The notes below the pieces were generated by a model. The model was given only the letters and a program-made list of their open reading frames with translations. It was not told the origin of the DNA and made no database searches. The position numbers and the translations under genes are program-made. A stretch of DNA of 64,000 nucleotides from Spongiactinospora sp. TRM90649 (GTDB lineage: Bacteria; Actinomycetota; Actinomycetes; Streptosporangiales; Streptosporangiaceae): the NCBI RefSeq assembly GCF_029382225.1, contig NZ_JARLTC010000019.1:1-64000 (forward strand). Direction: 5' to 3'. Shown one piece after another: positions 41,159 through 48,651 of this stretch (the first letter of the stretch is position 1; each line of letters begins with the position of its first letter).

Positions 41159-41565
41159 GCTCCCCCTCGCGCGAGGACGGCGCGGCGATCGGCACCGGCC
41201 CCGGCCGGGTGCTCGTCGCCGTCTACGGGATCTTCGCGCTGGCGGCCGGGGCGCGCGCGGCGGTGCAGATCGTCACCCGCTTCGACCAGGCGCCGCTGGC
41301 GTACTCGCTGTCGGCCTTCGCGGCGGCCGTCTACGTCCTGCTCACAGTGGCGCTGGCGGTGTCGGCCCGCCGTACCGCGCTGGTGGCCTGCCTGATCGAG
41401 CTGGCCGGAGTGCTGGTGATCGGCACGCTCAGCCTCGTCGATCCACAGGCGTTCCCGAGTGCCACGGTGTGGTCGGGTTTTGGAAGCGGATATCTGTTCA
41501 TCCCGCTGGTGCTGCCCCTGGTGGGCCTGTTCTGGATCCTGCGCGCGCGCCGGGGATCGCGTTAA
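41155..41565 (+). CDS. Second small four-helix membrane protein
   Basis: 136 aa; after ~18 polar residues come four hydrophobic helices (VYGIFALAAGARAAVQIV, SAFAAAVYVLLTVALAV, LIELAGVLVIGTL, FIPLVLPLVGLFWIL). The GTG start overlaps the upstream stop (GTGA). It resembles small integral membrane proteins of actinomycetes that are annotated only as hypothetical. It may pair with the upstream protein. Confidence 0.7.
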   Translation: MSSPSREDGAAIGTGPGRVLVAVYGIFALAAGARAAVQIVTRFDQAPLAYSLSAFAAAVYVLLTVALAVSARRTALVACLIELAGVLVIGTLSLVDPQAFPSATVWSGFGSGYLFIPLVLPLVGLFWILRARRGSR

Positions 41566-41588
41566 GCGCCTCGCTCCTCGGGCAGTGC

Positions 41589-41611
41589 GGCCTTTCGTAC
41601 GCGAAAGGGCC
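41589..41611 (+). terminator. Hairpin between membrane genes and SRPBCC gene
   Basis: GGCCTTTCG (41589-41597) pairs with CGAAAGGGCC (41602-41611), one unpaired G, around a short loop. It is 24 nt after the upstream stop and probably ends that transcript. Confidence 0.55.
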
Positions 41612-41638
41612 GGAGCCCCAGAGGAGGCATGACACACG

Positions 41639-42319
41639 ATGAGCACCATCGAGCATTCGATCGATGTGCACGTCCCCGTCCGAACCGCCTACAACCAGTG
41701 GACCCAGTTCGAGAGCTTTCCGGAGTTCATGGAAGGCGTCGAGTCGGTCAAGCAGCTCGACGACGTCCGCACCGCCTGGGTCGTCGAGATCGCCGGAGTC
41801 CGGCGGGAGTTCGAGGCGGAGATCACCGAGCAGCGCCCGGACGAGCGGGTCGCCTGGAGGTCCCTGGACCACCCGAAACAGGCGGGGGTGGTGACCTTCC
41901 ACCGGATCGACGAGCGGACCTGCCGGGTGATGCTCCAGATGGAGCACGACCCGGAGGGCTTCGCCGAGACCGCGGCCGACTGGCTGCAGATCACCCGCCT
42001 GCGGGTGCGCGGCGACCTCGAACGCTTCAAGCGGTTCATCGAGGGGCGCGGCGGTGAGACCGGCGCGTGGCGCGGCGAGGTCCCGTCCGGGCACCGGCAG
42101 GACGGCTCCGCGCATCGGGAGAACGACACCGGCGTCGCGTTCCCCGGCCGTACCTCTACAGGTTCCCCCGGAGGGTTCGATGAGCCCGCGCCGCCGTCCA
42201 CGGTGGGCGGCGACTATCCGCCCGACGCGCCTCTGCCCCCGCCCGGCCCCGGGCCGGTTCCCCCGGCCGGACGCCGTCCGGGCGAGGATCCGCCTCCGCT
42301 TCCCGGCCCCAGGATCTGA
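41639..42319 (+). CDS. SRPBCC family protein
   Basis: 226 aa. Residues 1-140 are the polyketide cyclase/START-like fold (IEHSIDVHVPVRTAYNQW and EFMEGVESV), a hydrophobic cavity that binds lipid-like ligands. The last ~80 residues are proline-rich and disordered, so the fold is followed by a tail not usual in the family. GAGGAGG precedes the start. No partner gene is evident. Confidence 0.8.
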   Translation: MSTIEHSIDVHVPVRTAYNQWTQFESFPEFMEGVESVKQLDDVRTAWVVEIAGVRREFEAEITEQRPDERVAWRSLDHPKQAGVVTFHRIDERTCRVMLQMEHDPEGFAETAADWLQITRLRVRGDLERFKRFIEGRGGETGAWRGEVPSGHRQDGSAHRENDTGVAFPGRTSTGSPGGFDEPAPPSTVGGDYPPDAPLPPPGPGPVPPAGRRPGEDPPPLPGPRI

Positions 42320-42331
42320 CGTGCCGGGAGC

Positions 42332-42363
42332 GGCCACGCGGACCGTGCGGGGTCCGCGTGGCC
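42332..42363 (+). terminator. Hairpin terminator after the SRPBCC gene
   Basis: Thirteen pairs (42332-42344 with 42351-42363) close a 6-nt loop, 12 nt after the stop codon. The remaining stretch to 42498 holds no gene and probably the promoter of the MFS gene. Confidence 0.8.
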
Positions 42364-42498
42364 CCGGCGCGGGAGTGTAACCGGAGTCACGTCCGGGACA
42401 GGAATCAAAGCGACATTTACTGCTGTTAGCCTAGAAACCATTGATTCATCCCATGACTCGATGATTTCTGGCGCAGCAGCAGGAGGACGTGACCCGAC

Positions 42499-43782
42499 AT
42501 GAGTGTGCTCACCCACGAGGCGAGGAGCCGTACCGGACCGCTCGCCTGGTTGCTCGTCTCGGGGATCGTGCTCGCCGCGCTCAACCTGCGCACCGCCGTC
42601 ACCAGCGTGGGACCGCTGCTCGACCGGATCACCGACGCGCTCCAACTGACCGGGGTCACGGCCGGGCTGCTCACCACTTTGCCCGTGCTCTGCTTCGCCA
42701 CGGTCGGCGCGATCACCCCCGCGCTGGCCAGGCGGCTGGGCGAGCACCGGCTGCTCCTGATCGCGCTGCTCGCGCTCGGGGCCGGGCTGCTGACCCGCGT
42801 GCTGGTGGACTCCGCGGGCGTCTTCCTGCTCGCCAGCGCGGTGGCGCTGTCCGGCGGGGCGATCGGCAACGTGCTGATCCCCGCCCTGATCAAGCGCCAC
42901 TTCCCGCGCCGCACCGGGACCATGACCACCGTCTACACGACCGCACTGGCCATCGGGACCATGATGGCCGCCGCCGCAACCGTGCCCATCGAGCGGGCCG
43001 CGGACGGCGACTGGCACGTCGCGCTCGGCGTGTGGGCCGCCCTCGCCACGGTCTCCGCGCTGCCGTGGATCCTGCTGCTGCGCAGCGAGCCGGCCCGCGA
43101 CGGCAACGCCCTCGACCTCGGGCCGCGCACGCTCGTGCGCAGCCGCCTGGCCTGGTCCGTCGCCGCCTACTTCGGCACCCAGTCGCTGGTCGCCTACGTG
43201 ATGTTCGGCTGGCTGGCGCAGATGCTCATCGACAAGGGGCACACCGCGGGGCAGGCGGGGTTCCTGCTGGCCGTCTTCACCGCGCTCGGCATCCCGATCG
43301 CGATCGCGGTGCCCATGATCACCTCCAGGCTGGCGGACCAGCGGCCGATCGTCGTCGGGCTCGCCGTCCTGTACACCATCGGCTTCACCGGGCTCTGGCT
43401 CGCGCCGGACGCCACCGCGTGGGTCTGGGTGGTCGCCATCGGTCTCGGCATGGGTTCCTTCCCGCTGGCGCTGACCATGCTCGCGCTGCGCACCAGGAGC
43501 GCCGAGGCCACCGCCGCGCTGTCCGCCTTCGGGCAGAGCGTCGGCTATCTGCTGGCGGGAGCGGGGCCCCTGGTGGTCGGCGTCCTGTACGGCGCGACCG
43601 GCGGCTGGACCGCGCCGTTGCTGCTGCTGCTCGGCGTGGTCGTGGCGCAGCTCGTCACCGGCTGGCACGCGGGGAGCGACCGATATCTGGAGGACGAGCC
43701 CTCCAGCGTGCGGCAGGATGGTGGTCATGAGAATCGGCGGATCGACCAGGATCACGTATCCGGCGGGGGCGCTGTCCGGTAG
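42499..43782 (+). CDS. MFS transporter, CynX/NimT type
   Basis: 427 aa with twelve membrane helices. The start LVSGIVLAALNLRTAVTSVGPL is typical of the CynX/NimT group, whose known members take up cyanate or export 2-nitroimidazole. The C-terminal 30 residues are polar and overlap the AlaX-like gene by 56 nt. AGGAGG lies ~12 nt before ATG 42499. The substrate is unknown. Confidence 0.85.
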   Translation: MSVLTHEARSRTGPLAWLLVSGIVLAALNLRTAVTSVGPLLDRITDALQLTGVTAGLLTTLPVLCFATVGAITPALARRLGEHRLLLIALLALGAGLLTRVLVDSAGVFLLASAVALSGGAIGNVLIPALIKRHFPRRTGTMTTVYTTALAIGTMMAAAATVPIERAADGDWHVALGVWAALATVSALPWILLLRSEPARDGNALDLGPRTLVRSRLAWSVAAYFGTQSLVAYVMFGWLAQMLIDKGHTAGQAGFLLAVFTALGIPIAIAVPMITSRLADQRPIVVGLAVLYTIGFTGLWLAPDATAWVWVVAIGLGMGSFPLALTMLALRTRSAEATAALSAFGQSVGYLLAGAGPLVVGVLYGATGGWTAPLLLLLGVVVAQLVTGWHAGSDRYLEDEPSSVRQDGGHENRRIDQDHVSGGGAVR

Positions 43783-44584
43783 CTCACCCATCATCGCCGT
43801 CGTCCCGAGAGACGACCGGTACGCCGTCGTGGTCGAGGAGACCCCGTTCCACCCCCTCGACCACACCTGGCCCGACCAGCCCGCCGACACCGGCACCCTG
43901 AACGGCGTGCCGGTCCTCGACTGCGTCACCGGCGCGATCGAGCACGGCGGCACCACTCTTTACCTCGGCCACGAGATCCCGGTGCGCCGGGGGCAGCCCG
44001 GCTGGCACTGGCTGGTCGTCCACCTGACCGGTGAGGTCCCCGCCGAGTCCGGCGAGCGGGCCGAGCTGGCGGTGGAACCGGCCGGGCGCCTGGCGCTCTC
44101 GGCGGGCCACACCGCCTGCCATCTGACGGCCCTGGCGCTCAACTCCGCCCTGGCGTCCCGCTGGCGCAAGGCCGTCGCCCCCGACGGCCTGGGCAACCCC
44201 GACTTCGACCAGGCCGCGATCACCAGTTCGCGCATCCTCCCCTACGGCAGCCTCGACACCTACCGGCTGGGCAAGTCGCTGCGCAAGAAGGGGTTCCTCG
44301 CCGACGGCCTGGCCGGCGAGCTGCCCGGCGTCGCCAAGCAGGTCGGCGAGCGGCTGGCGGAGTGGATCGCGGCCGACGCCCCGGTGTGGATCGATCTGCC
44401 CTCGCCCGACCTCGCGGCCCGCCGTACGTGGCGGTGCGGTCTTCCCGACGGGGAGGTGGCCATTCCCTGCGGCGGCACCCATCTGCCCGGCACCGGCAGG
44501 CTAGGCGCGGTGAGCGTCACCCTCGACCTCTCCGACGACGCCGCCGAGCTGACCATGCGCACCACCGTCACCGGCACGCCCTGA
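43727..44584 (+). CDS. AlaX-like alanyl-tRNA editing domain protein
   Basis: 285 aa. The zinc-ligand motifs of the AlaRS editing domain are present: HxxxH at 128-132 (GHTACH) and CxxxH at 248-252 (CGGTH). The N-terminal HPLDHTWPDQPADTGTL block resembles the QPxDTG entry of AlaX. Such proteins hydrolyse mischarged Ser- or Gly-tRNA-Ala. ATG 43727 is preferred to ATG 43718, which has no room for a ribosome site. It overlaps the MFS gene by 56 nt. Confidence 0.75.
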   Translation: MRIGGSTRITYPAGALSGSSPIIAVVPRDDRYAVVVEETPFHPLDHTWPDQPADTGTLNGVPVLDCVTGAIEHGGTTLYLGHEIPVRRGQPGWHWLVVHLTGEVPAESGERAELAVEPAGRLALSAGHTACHLTALALNSALASRWRKAVAPDGLGNPDFDQAAITSSRILPYGSLDTYRLGKSLRKKGFLADGLAGELPGVAKQVGERLAEWIAADAPVWIDLPSPDLAARRTWRCGLPDGEVAIPCGGTHLPGTGRLGAVSVTLDLSDDAAELTMRTTVTGTP

Positions 44585-44597
44585 TCCGGCCGATGTC

Positions 44598-45149
44598 TCA
44601 CTGGTCGCGCAGGCCGCCGATGGTCATGGTGATCAGCAGGTCGTAGCTCGCGTCGAGGTTCTCGGGCAGGCCGAAGCCGCCCGCCGTCTCCAGGACGGCG
44701 AAGCCGTGCGCGGCGGCGCGCAGGCAGCGCGCCGCGTGCACGGCGGCCGAGCCGGTGAGTCCGTAGGAGCGCAGCGCGGCCATCAGGACGCCGAGCAGCC
44801 GGTCGGCGACCTCGGCCGTGCTCGGCAACGGACGCTGGTCGAGCGCGGCGTAACGCCCGGGGTGCTTGATCACGTAGGCCCGCCAGGCGTGCATCAGCGC
44901 GCGGACGGCCTCGTCGCCGGACCGGCCGAGGACGGCCTGGCCGACCAGCTCGCCCATCTCGCCGAGGATCCGTGCCGACAACAGTTCGCGCAGCTCGGCC
45001 AGGTTGCGTACGTGCTTGTACAGGGAGGGCGTGGCGACACCCGCGCGGGCGGCCACCGCCGAGAGGGTGAGCGCCGCCGGGCCCTCGTCGTCGACCAGCC
45101 GTACGGCGAGGTCCACCACGGCGTCGCGGGACAACGCGGCTCGCGGCAT
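44598..45149 (-). CDS. TetR family transcriptional regulator
   Basis: 183 aa. The HTH is at about residues 25-45 (TLSAVAARAGVATPSLYKHV), and the C-terminal half looks like the WHG ligand domain (HPGRYAALDQRP; AARCLRAAAHGF). It lies 1 nt after the hydrolase gene in the same operon. The promoter of that operon carries a 15-bp palindrome that is the likely operator, so the regulator would repress itself and the hydrolase. Confidence 0.9.
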   Translation of the reverse strand: MPRAALSRDAVVDLAVRLVDDEGPAALTLSAVAARAGVATPSLYKHVRNLAELRELLSARILGEMGELVGQAVLGRSGDEAVRALMHAWRAYVIKHPGRYAALDQRPLPSTAEVADRLLGVLMAALRSYGLTGSAAVHAARCLRAAAHGFAVLETAGGFGLPENLDASYDLLITMTIGGLRDQ

Positions 45150-45150
45150 G

Positions 45151-45975
45151 TCAGCGCTCCTTGAGGAACGAGAGGATCGCCGCCTCGACCTCGTCGGGGC
45201 GCTGCCCGTGCGGGTAGTGCCCGGTGCCCTCGATCATCACCACGCTGCCCACCCCGGCCGGCATGCTCGCGACGATGCCCTCGGCCTCCGCCTTCGGGTC
45301 GGCCCAGTCGGGGTCCTCGGTGCCCATCACGACCAGCGCGGGGGAGCGGACGTCGCCCAGCAGCGCGCCGGCGTCGGACGGGGAGGCGGTGCCCATCTTG
45401 GTGAACGCCGCCATCCGGCCCGGCCTGCGCAGGTCGGCGATCATCGCCGCGAGGTACTCGGCGTGGTCGGCGGGCCTGGCGCCGGGGTAGGCGACGTCGA
45501 GGTAGCGCCGCCACAGGCCGACGCTGCGCAGCAGCGCGGTGCCGAGCAGCCGCGTCACGCCCTTGCGGTAGCGGGCGATCCGCATGCCCTTGAGGTCGAT
45601 CTTCATCTCCCGGGTGACCGGGCCGATCCCCACGATGGCGGAGACCAGCTCCGGCGACCGGGCCGCCGCGATGGTGGCCGCGCCGCCGGAGAAGGAGTGG
45701 CCGACGACGACGGCCGGGCCGCCCAGGTGCCGGATCAGCGCGAGGATGTCGCTCGCCGCGTCGGTGCGGGTGTAGGCGGGCCAGCCGATGCTCGACTCAC
45801 CGTGCCCCCGCACGTCCATGGCGGCGACCCGGAACCCGGCGGCGGCCAGCTTCGGCGCCAGGAACCGGTAGGTACGCCGGCTGTCGCCGATGCCGTGGGC
45901 CAGCACGATCAGCGGCCCTTCGCCGGTCACCTCGTAGGCCAGTTCGCCGCCCTCGATCTTCAGGTACTCGGTCAT
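45151..45975 (-). CDS. Alpha/beta hydrolase
   Basis: 274 aa. The oxyanion region is LAHGIG, the nucleophile elbow is GHSFSG with the catalytic serine, the acid probably lies in VMGTEDPD, and the histidine in GTGHYPHGQ. ATG 45975 is chosen because GGAGG lies upstream and the protein core begins there; an open frame to 46038 would run through the promoter-operator. It is the first gene of the hydrolase-tetR operon. The substrate may be the regulator's inducer. Confidence 0.88.
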   Translation of the reverse strand: MTEYLKIEGGELAYEVTGEGPLIVLAHGIGDSRRTYRFLAPKLAAAGFRVAAMDVRGHGESSIGWPAYTRTDAASDILALIRHLGGPAVVVGHSFSGGAATIAAARSPELVSAIVGIGPVTREMKIDLKGMRIARYRKGVTRLLGTALLRSVGLWRRYLDVAYPGARPADHAEYLAAMIADLRRPGRMAAFTKMGTASPSDAGALLGDVRSPALVVMGTEDPDWADPKAEAEGIVASMPAGVGSVVMIEGTGHYPHGQRPDEVEAAILSFLKER

Positions 45976-45989
45976 GCCCGCCTCCATGT

Positions 45990-46038
45990 GGCTAATGCTC
46001 ATAGCCTCAAAGCTAATGGCATTAGCCGACGACGTCAA
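45990..46038 (-). promoter_or_regulatory. TetR-type promoter-operator of the hydrolase-tetR operon
   Basis: On the - strand, TTGACG (46038-46033) and TAGCTT (46015-46010) form a promoter with 17-nt spacing. The perfect 15-bp palindrome GCTAATGGCATTAGC (46012-46026) overlaps the spacer and -10. A second, imperfect copy lies at 45991-46005, near the start point. The centres are 21 bp apart, about two helical turns, as expected for cooperative dimer binding. Confidence 0.75.
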
Positions 46039-46051
46039 GGCGGGTGGCCGG

Positions 46052-46453
46052 TCAGTTCCGGCGCAGGCCTGTGTACTGGGCGGCGGCGAACACCCCCACC
46101 AGGACCGCCTGGGCGGCCCAGAAGGCCACGCCGAGGGCGTTCGGCGCGATCCACGGGGTGAACAGCAGCGCCAGGCTGCCCGCCGTCCACAGCACGTTCA
46201 GCGTGATCAGGCTCCACACCCCGGCTCGCGGCGGCTCGCGGCGGGTGGCCAGGAAGATCAGGAACGCGGTCACCGGCAGCAGCACCACACCGGCCCAGCG
46301 CAGGAACGGCTCCGGCAGCGCCAGCAGCGACGCGAGCGGCCCGGCCAGCGCCGCGAGCAGGACGGCGAACCCTCCGGTGAGCACGGTGTCGATCCGCAGC
46401 ACGAGCCGGAGCGGGGGAGTGCGGCGGGCCGTGCCCGCGGTGGTCATGGTCAT
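46052..46453 (-). CDS. Small four-helix membrane protein
   Basis: 133 aa with four hydrophobic helices (TVLTGGFAVLLAALAGPLAS, FLRWAGVVLLPVTAFLIFL, LITLNVLWTAGSLALLF, AFWAAQAVLVGVFAAAQYT). ATG 46453 has GAGGAGA 5 nt upstream; an open frame to 46501 has none. The family and function are unknown. It ends just upstream of the hydrolase promoter. Confidence 0.7.
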   Translation of the reverse strand: MTMTTAGTARRTPPLRLVLRIDTVLTGGFAVLLAALAGPLASLLALPEPFLRWAGVVLLPVTAFLIFLATRREPPRAGVWSLITLNVLWTAGSLALLFTPWIAPNALGVAFWAAQAVLVGVFAAAQYTGLRRN

Positions 46454-46532
46454 CGTCGTCTCCTCACGATCGGATGCGATGACCTCAGTTGACCGCCTCA
46501 CCCACTGCCATCTGCAGACATGGCACTGCCAT

Positions 46533-47834
46533 TCACTGCCAGTTCCCCCTGCGGAGGTCTTCGGCGACCAGTCTCGCCGCCTGGTTCTGCCAGTTGTGGC
46601 AGGTGCGTTCGGGGACCTCCCGGGTCAGCCAGTCGAACGCCTGCCGGTCGAGCGCCCCCAGCCCGTGACCGCTCGCGCCCCGGCGGTAGGGGCGCAGCCC
46701 CCGCACGTACGGGAAGTAGAGCACGTTGTAGAACCGCCACTCCTCGCTCGTGCCGAACTCGCCCTCGCGCGGCTTGAGCCGGCCGATGCTCTCCAGCAGC
46801 AGGTGCTTCAGCTCCGCCGCGCGTTCCAGCGGGACGTCGCCGGTGACCCGCTTGTCGATGATCGGGAGGTTCGCCAGCGGACTGCTGGCCAGCTTGCCCA
46901 GGTCGCCGTAGGCGGTCAGCGCCCGGCGGGTCAGCCGGGTGAACTCGGCGTCGTCGAGGGGCGGCGGGCCGTCCTCACGACGGGGCAGCGCCTCGGCGGA
47001 CTCGCGGAGCACGGCGCGTTCGCGCCGGATGGCCGGGTCGGCGGGGAACGCGAGCCGGTCGAGCGCCCGCTGCACGGGCCCGGCGGCCGTCTGCACCGCG
47101 ATCGCCACCGCGATCACCCCGTACAGCAGGGCGGTCAGCGCGGGCGTGGCCTCGCCGTAGGCGATCACGAGCACCACCTGGCCGCCGGTGGCCGCCGTCA
47201 CGGCCACGGCCCCCAGCGCCGAGCGGAGCATGTCGCGCCACAGCGCCTCACCGTCCTGGAACGCGCTGGACATCGCCATCGCCACGCCGAGCAGCAGCAG
47301 GTCGGCCCCGATCGCCAGGACGGCCAGCGCCCCTGGCGGGCCGTACAGCTGGGCCGGCAGCAGCGCGGTGCCCAGGGTGAAGAACAGCGTGGCCACGGCC
47401 GCCAGCCATCCCGAGCGCACCGGACCGGCCCGCACCAGCAGCGCGAGCGCCCCGGCCAGCGGCAGCACCAGCACCGCCCCGGCGAGCAGGCGTCCCGTGC
47501 CGCCGGACAGCGCCAGCCAGCCGATCACCGCCACCGTGACCGGGACCAGCCCGCGCGACCAGATCCGGTCGAGCCTCTCGGTGCCCGGGACCAGCGTCAG
47601 CAGCGCCCCCGCCCACAGCGGCGCGGGCAGGAGGATCAGCGCGGTCTCCAGCGGCGTCAGGATTCCGGGCAGCGGCAGCGCGGCCTCCCTGACCTGTCCC
47701 ACGGCCAGGGCCCCGGCGTAAGCGAGCAGGCCGAGCCCGGCGCGGCGTGGCCCGCGCTCACGCGGGTGCCTGCCGATCAGGTAGAGGCCGAGCCACCAGG
47801 CGGGGGCGAACACGGCGGCGACGAGGAGCCCCAT
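46533..47834 (-). CDS. Membrane protein with large cytoplasmic C-terminal region
   Basis: 433 aa. Residues ~1-255 hold about eight hydrophobic helices; residues ~260-433 are polar and charged, with RRALTAYGDLGKLASSPL, EWRFYNVLYFPYVRGLRPYR and DWLTREVPERTCHNWQNQAA. The C-terminal part looks like a ligand- or protein-binding domain facing the cytoplasm. The gene begins 1 nt after the VOC gene stop and so is likely in its operon. The family was not recognised. Confidence 0.7.
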   Translation of the reverse strand: MGLLVAAVFAPAWWLGLYLIGRHPRERGPRRAGLGLLAYAGALAVGQVREAALPLPGILTPLETALILLPAPLWAGALLTLVPGTERLDRIWSRGLVPVTVAVIGWLALSGGTGRLLAGAVLVLPLAGALALLVRAGPVRSGWLAAVATLFFTLGTALLPAQLYGPPGALAVLAIGADLLLLGVAMAMSSAFQDGEALWRDMLRSALGAVAVTAATGGQVVLVIAYGEATPALTALLYGVIAVAIAVQTAAGPVQRALDRLAFPADPAIRRERAVLRESAEALPRREDGPPPLDDAEFTRLTRRALTAYGDLGKLASSPLANLPIIDKRVTGDVPLERAAELKHLLLESIGRLKPREGEFGTSEEWRFYNVLYFPYVRGLRPYRRGASGHGLGALDRQAFDWLTREVPERTCHNWQNQAARLVAEDLRRGNWQ

Positions 47835-47835
47835 G

Positions 47836-48570
47836 TCAGCTACGCGGGCGCGGCGCGAGCACGCGGAACTCGTTGCCCTCGGGGTCGGCCAGGACGTGCC
47901 AGGGGAGATCGCCCCCGCCGCCGATCCGCCGCGCCCCCAGGCCGATCAGCCGCTCGGCCGCGAGGTCGTGGTCGCCGCCCGTGGGCGGGGCGACGTCGAG
48001 GCGCAACCGGTTCCCGCCCGGCCCGGCGGCGGACGCCGGCGGGAACTCCAGCCAGGGGCCGGTGCCCGACGCGGCCCGCAACGCGGGCCAGGCCATGGGC
48101 ACCCGGGCCCGCACCCGGCCGGTGGCCTCGGCCCAGAACGCCGCCAGGCGGTCCTGGTCGGCCGCGTCGATCAGGATCGCGGCGATCGCCCCGCAGTGGT
48201 TGTAGAGCGGGCCCGGGGCCAGCACCCGGAACCCGTTGCCCTCCGGGTCGGCCAGCGCCTCCCAGGCCGCGTCGTCCCGGCCGGGGTCGTCGCGGCGCCC
48301 GCCCAGCCGCAGCGCCCGCGCGATCCGGTCGGCCATCCGCTCGGGCGTCGGGCCGGTCAGGGCGAGGCGGACGCGGTTCCCGCCGTTCCTTGGAGCGGTC
48401 GTGAGCACGAAGCGGAGACCGAGATCCCATCCGTCGTCCTCGGGCGCGCGGACGCGGACCTCCTCCGGGGTCGCGAGCGCGATCGGCCAGCCGAGCAGGT
48501 CGGCCCAGAACGCGGCCAGCCGCCGGGGCTCGGCGGCGTCCACGATGAGATTCACCAGCCTGGTCGACAC
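47836..48570 (-). CDS. Tandem VOC/glyoxalase-like domain protein
   Basis: 244 aa with two related domains: residues ~1-118 (LVNLIVDAAEPRRLAAFWADLLGW ... ADPEGNGFRVLAP, split here) and ~125-244 (ILIDAADQDRLAAFWAEATG ... ADPEGNEFRVLAP). VOC proteins include dioxygenases, glyoxalases and drug-binding resistance proteins; no metal set is convincing, so the second use, ligand binding, is possible. GTG 48570 follows TAACGT at 7 nt. Confidence 0.85.
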   Translation of the reverse strand: MSTRLVNLIVDAAEPRRLAAFWADLLGWPIALATPEEVRVRAPEDDGWDLGLRFVLTTAPRNGGNRVRLALTGPTPERMADRIARALRLGGRRDDPGRDDAAWEALADPEGNGFRVLAPGPLYNHCGAIAAILIDAADQDRLAAFWAEATGRVRARVPMAWPALRAASGTGPWLEFPPASAAGPGGNRLRLDVAPPTGGDHDLAAERLIGLGARRIGGGGDLPWHVLADPEGNEFRVLAPRPRS

Positions 48571-48577
48571 GGCTACC

Positions 48578-48583
48578 ACGTTA
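48578..48583 (-). promoter_or_regulatory. -10 element TAACGT of a predicted leaderless VOC transcript
   Basis: Read on the - strand, TAACGT is 7 nt before the GTG at 48570 and there is no Shine-Dalgarno. The divergent regulator has a similar element. Confidence 0.5.
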
Positions 48584-48639
48584 GCCCGAGTAGGGGGATC
48601 CCCGGCTGCCGACCGCACCGGCCGATGTCCGCAGAAGTG

Positions 48640-48645
48640 GATAAT
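48640..48645 (+). promoter_or_regulatory. -10 element GATAAT of a predicted leaderless regulator transcript
   Basis: GATAAT is 6 nt before ATG 48652; no ribosome site is present. Confidence 0.5.
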
Positions 48646-48651
48646 CGTGGC

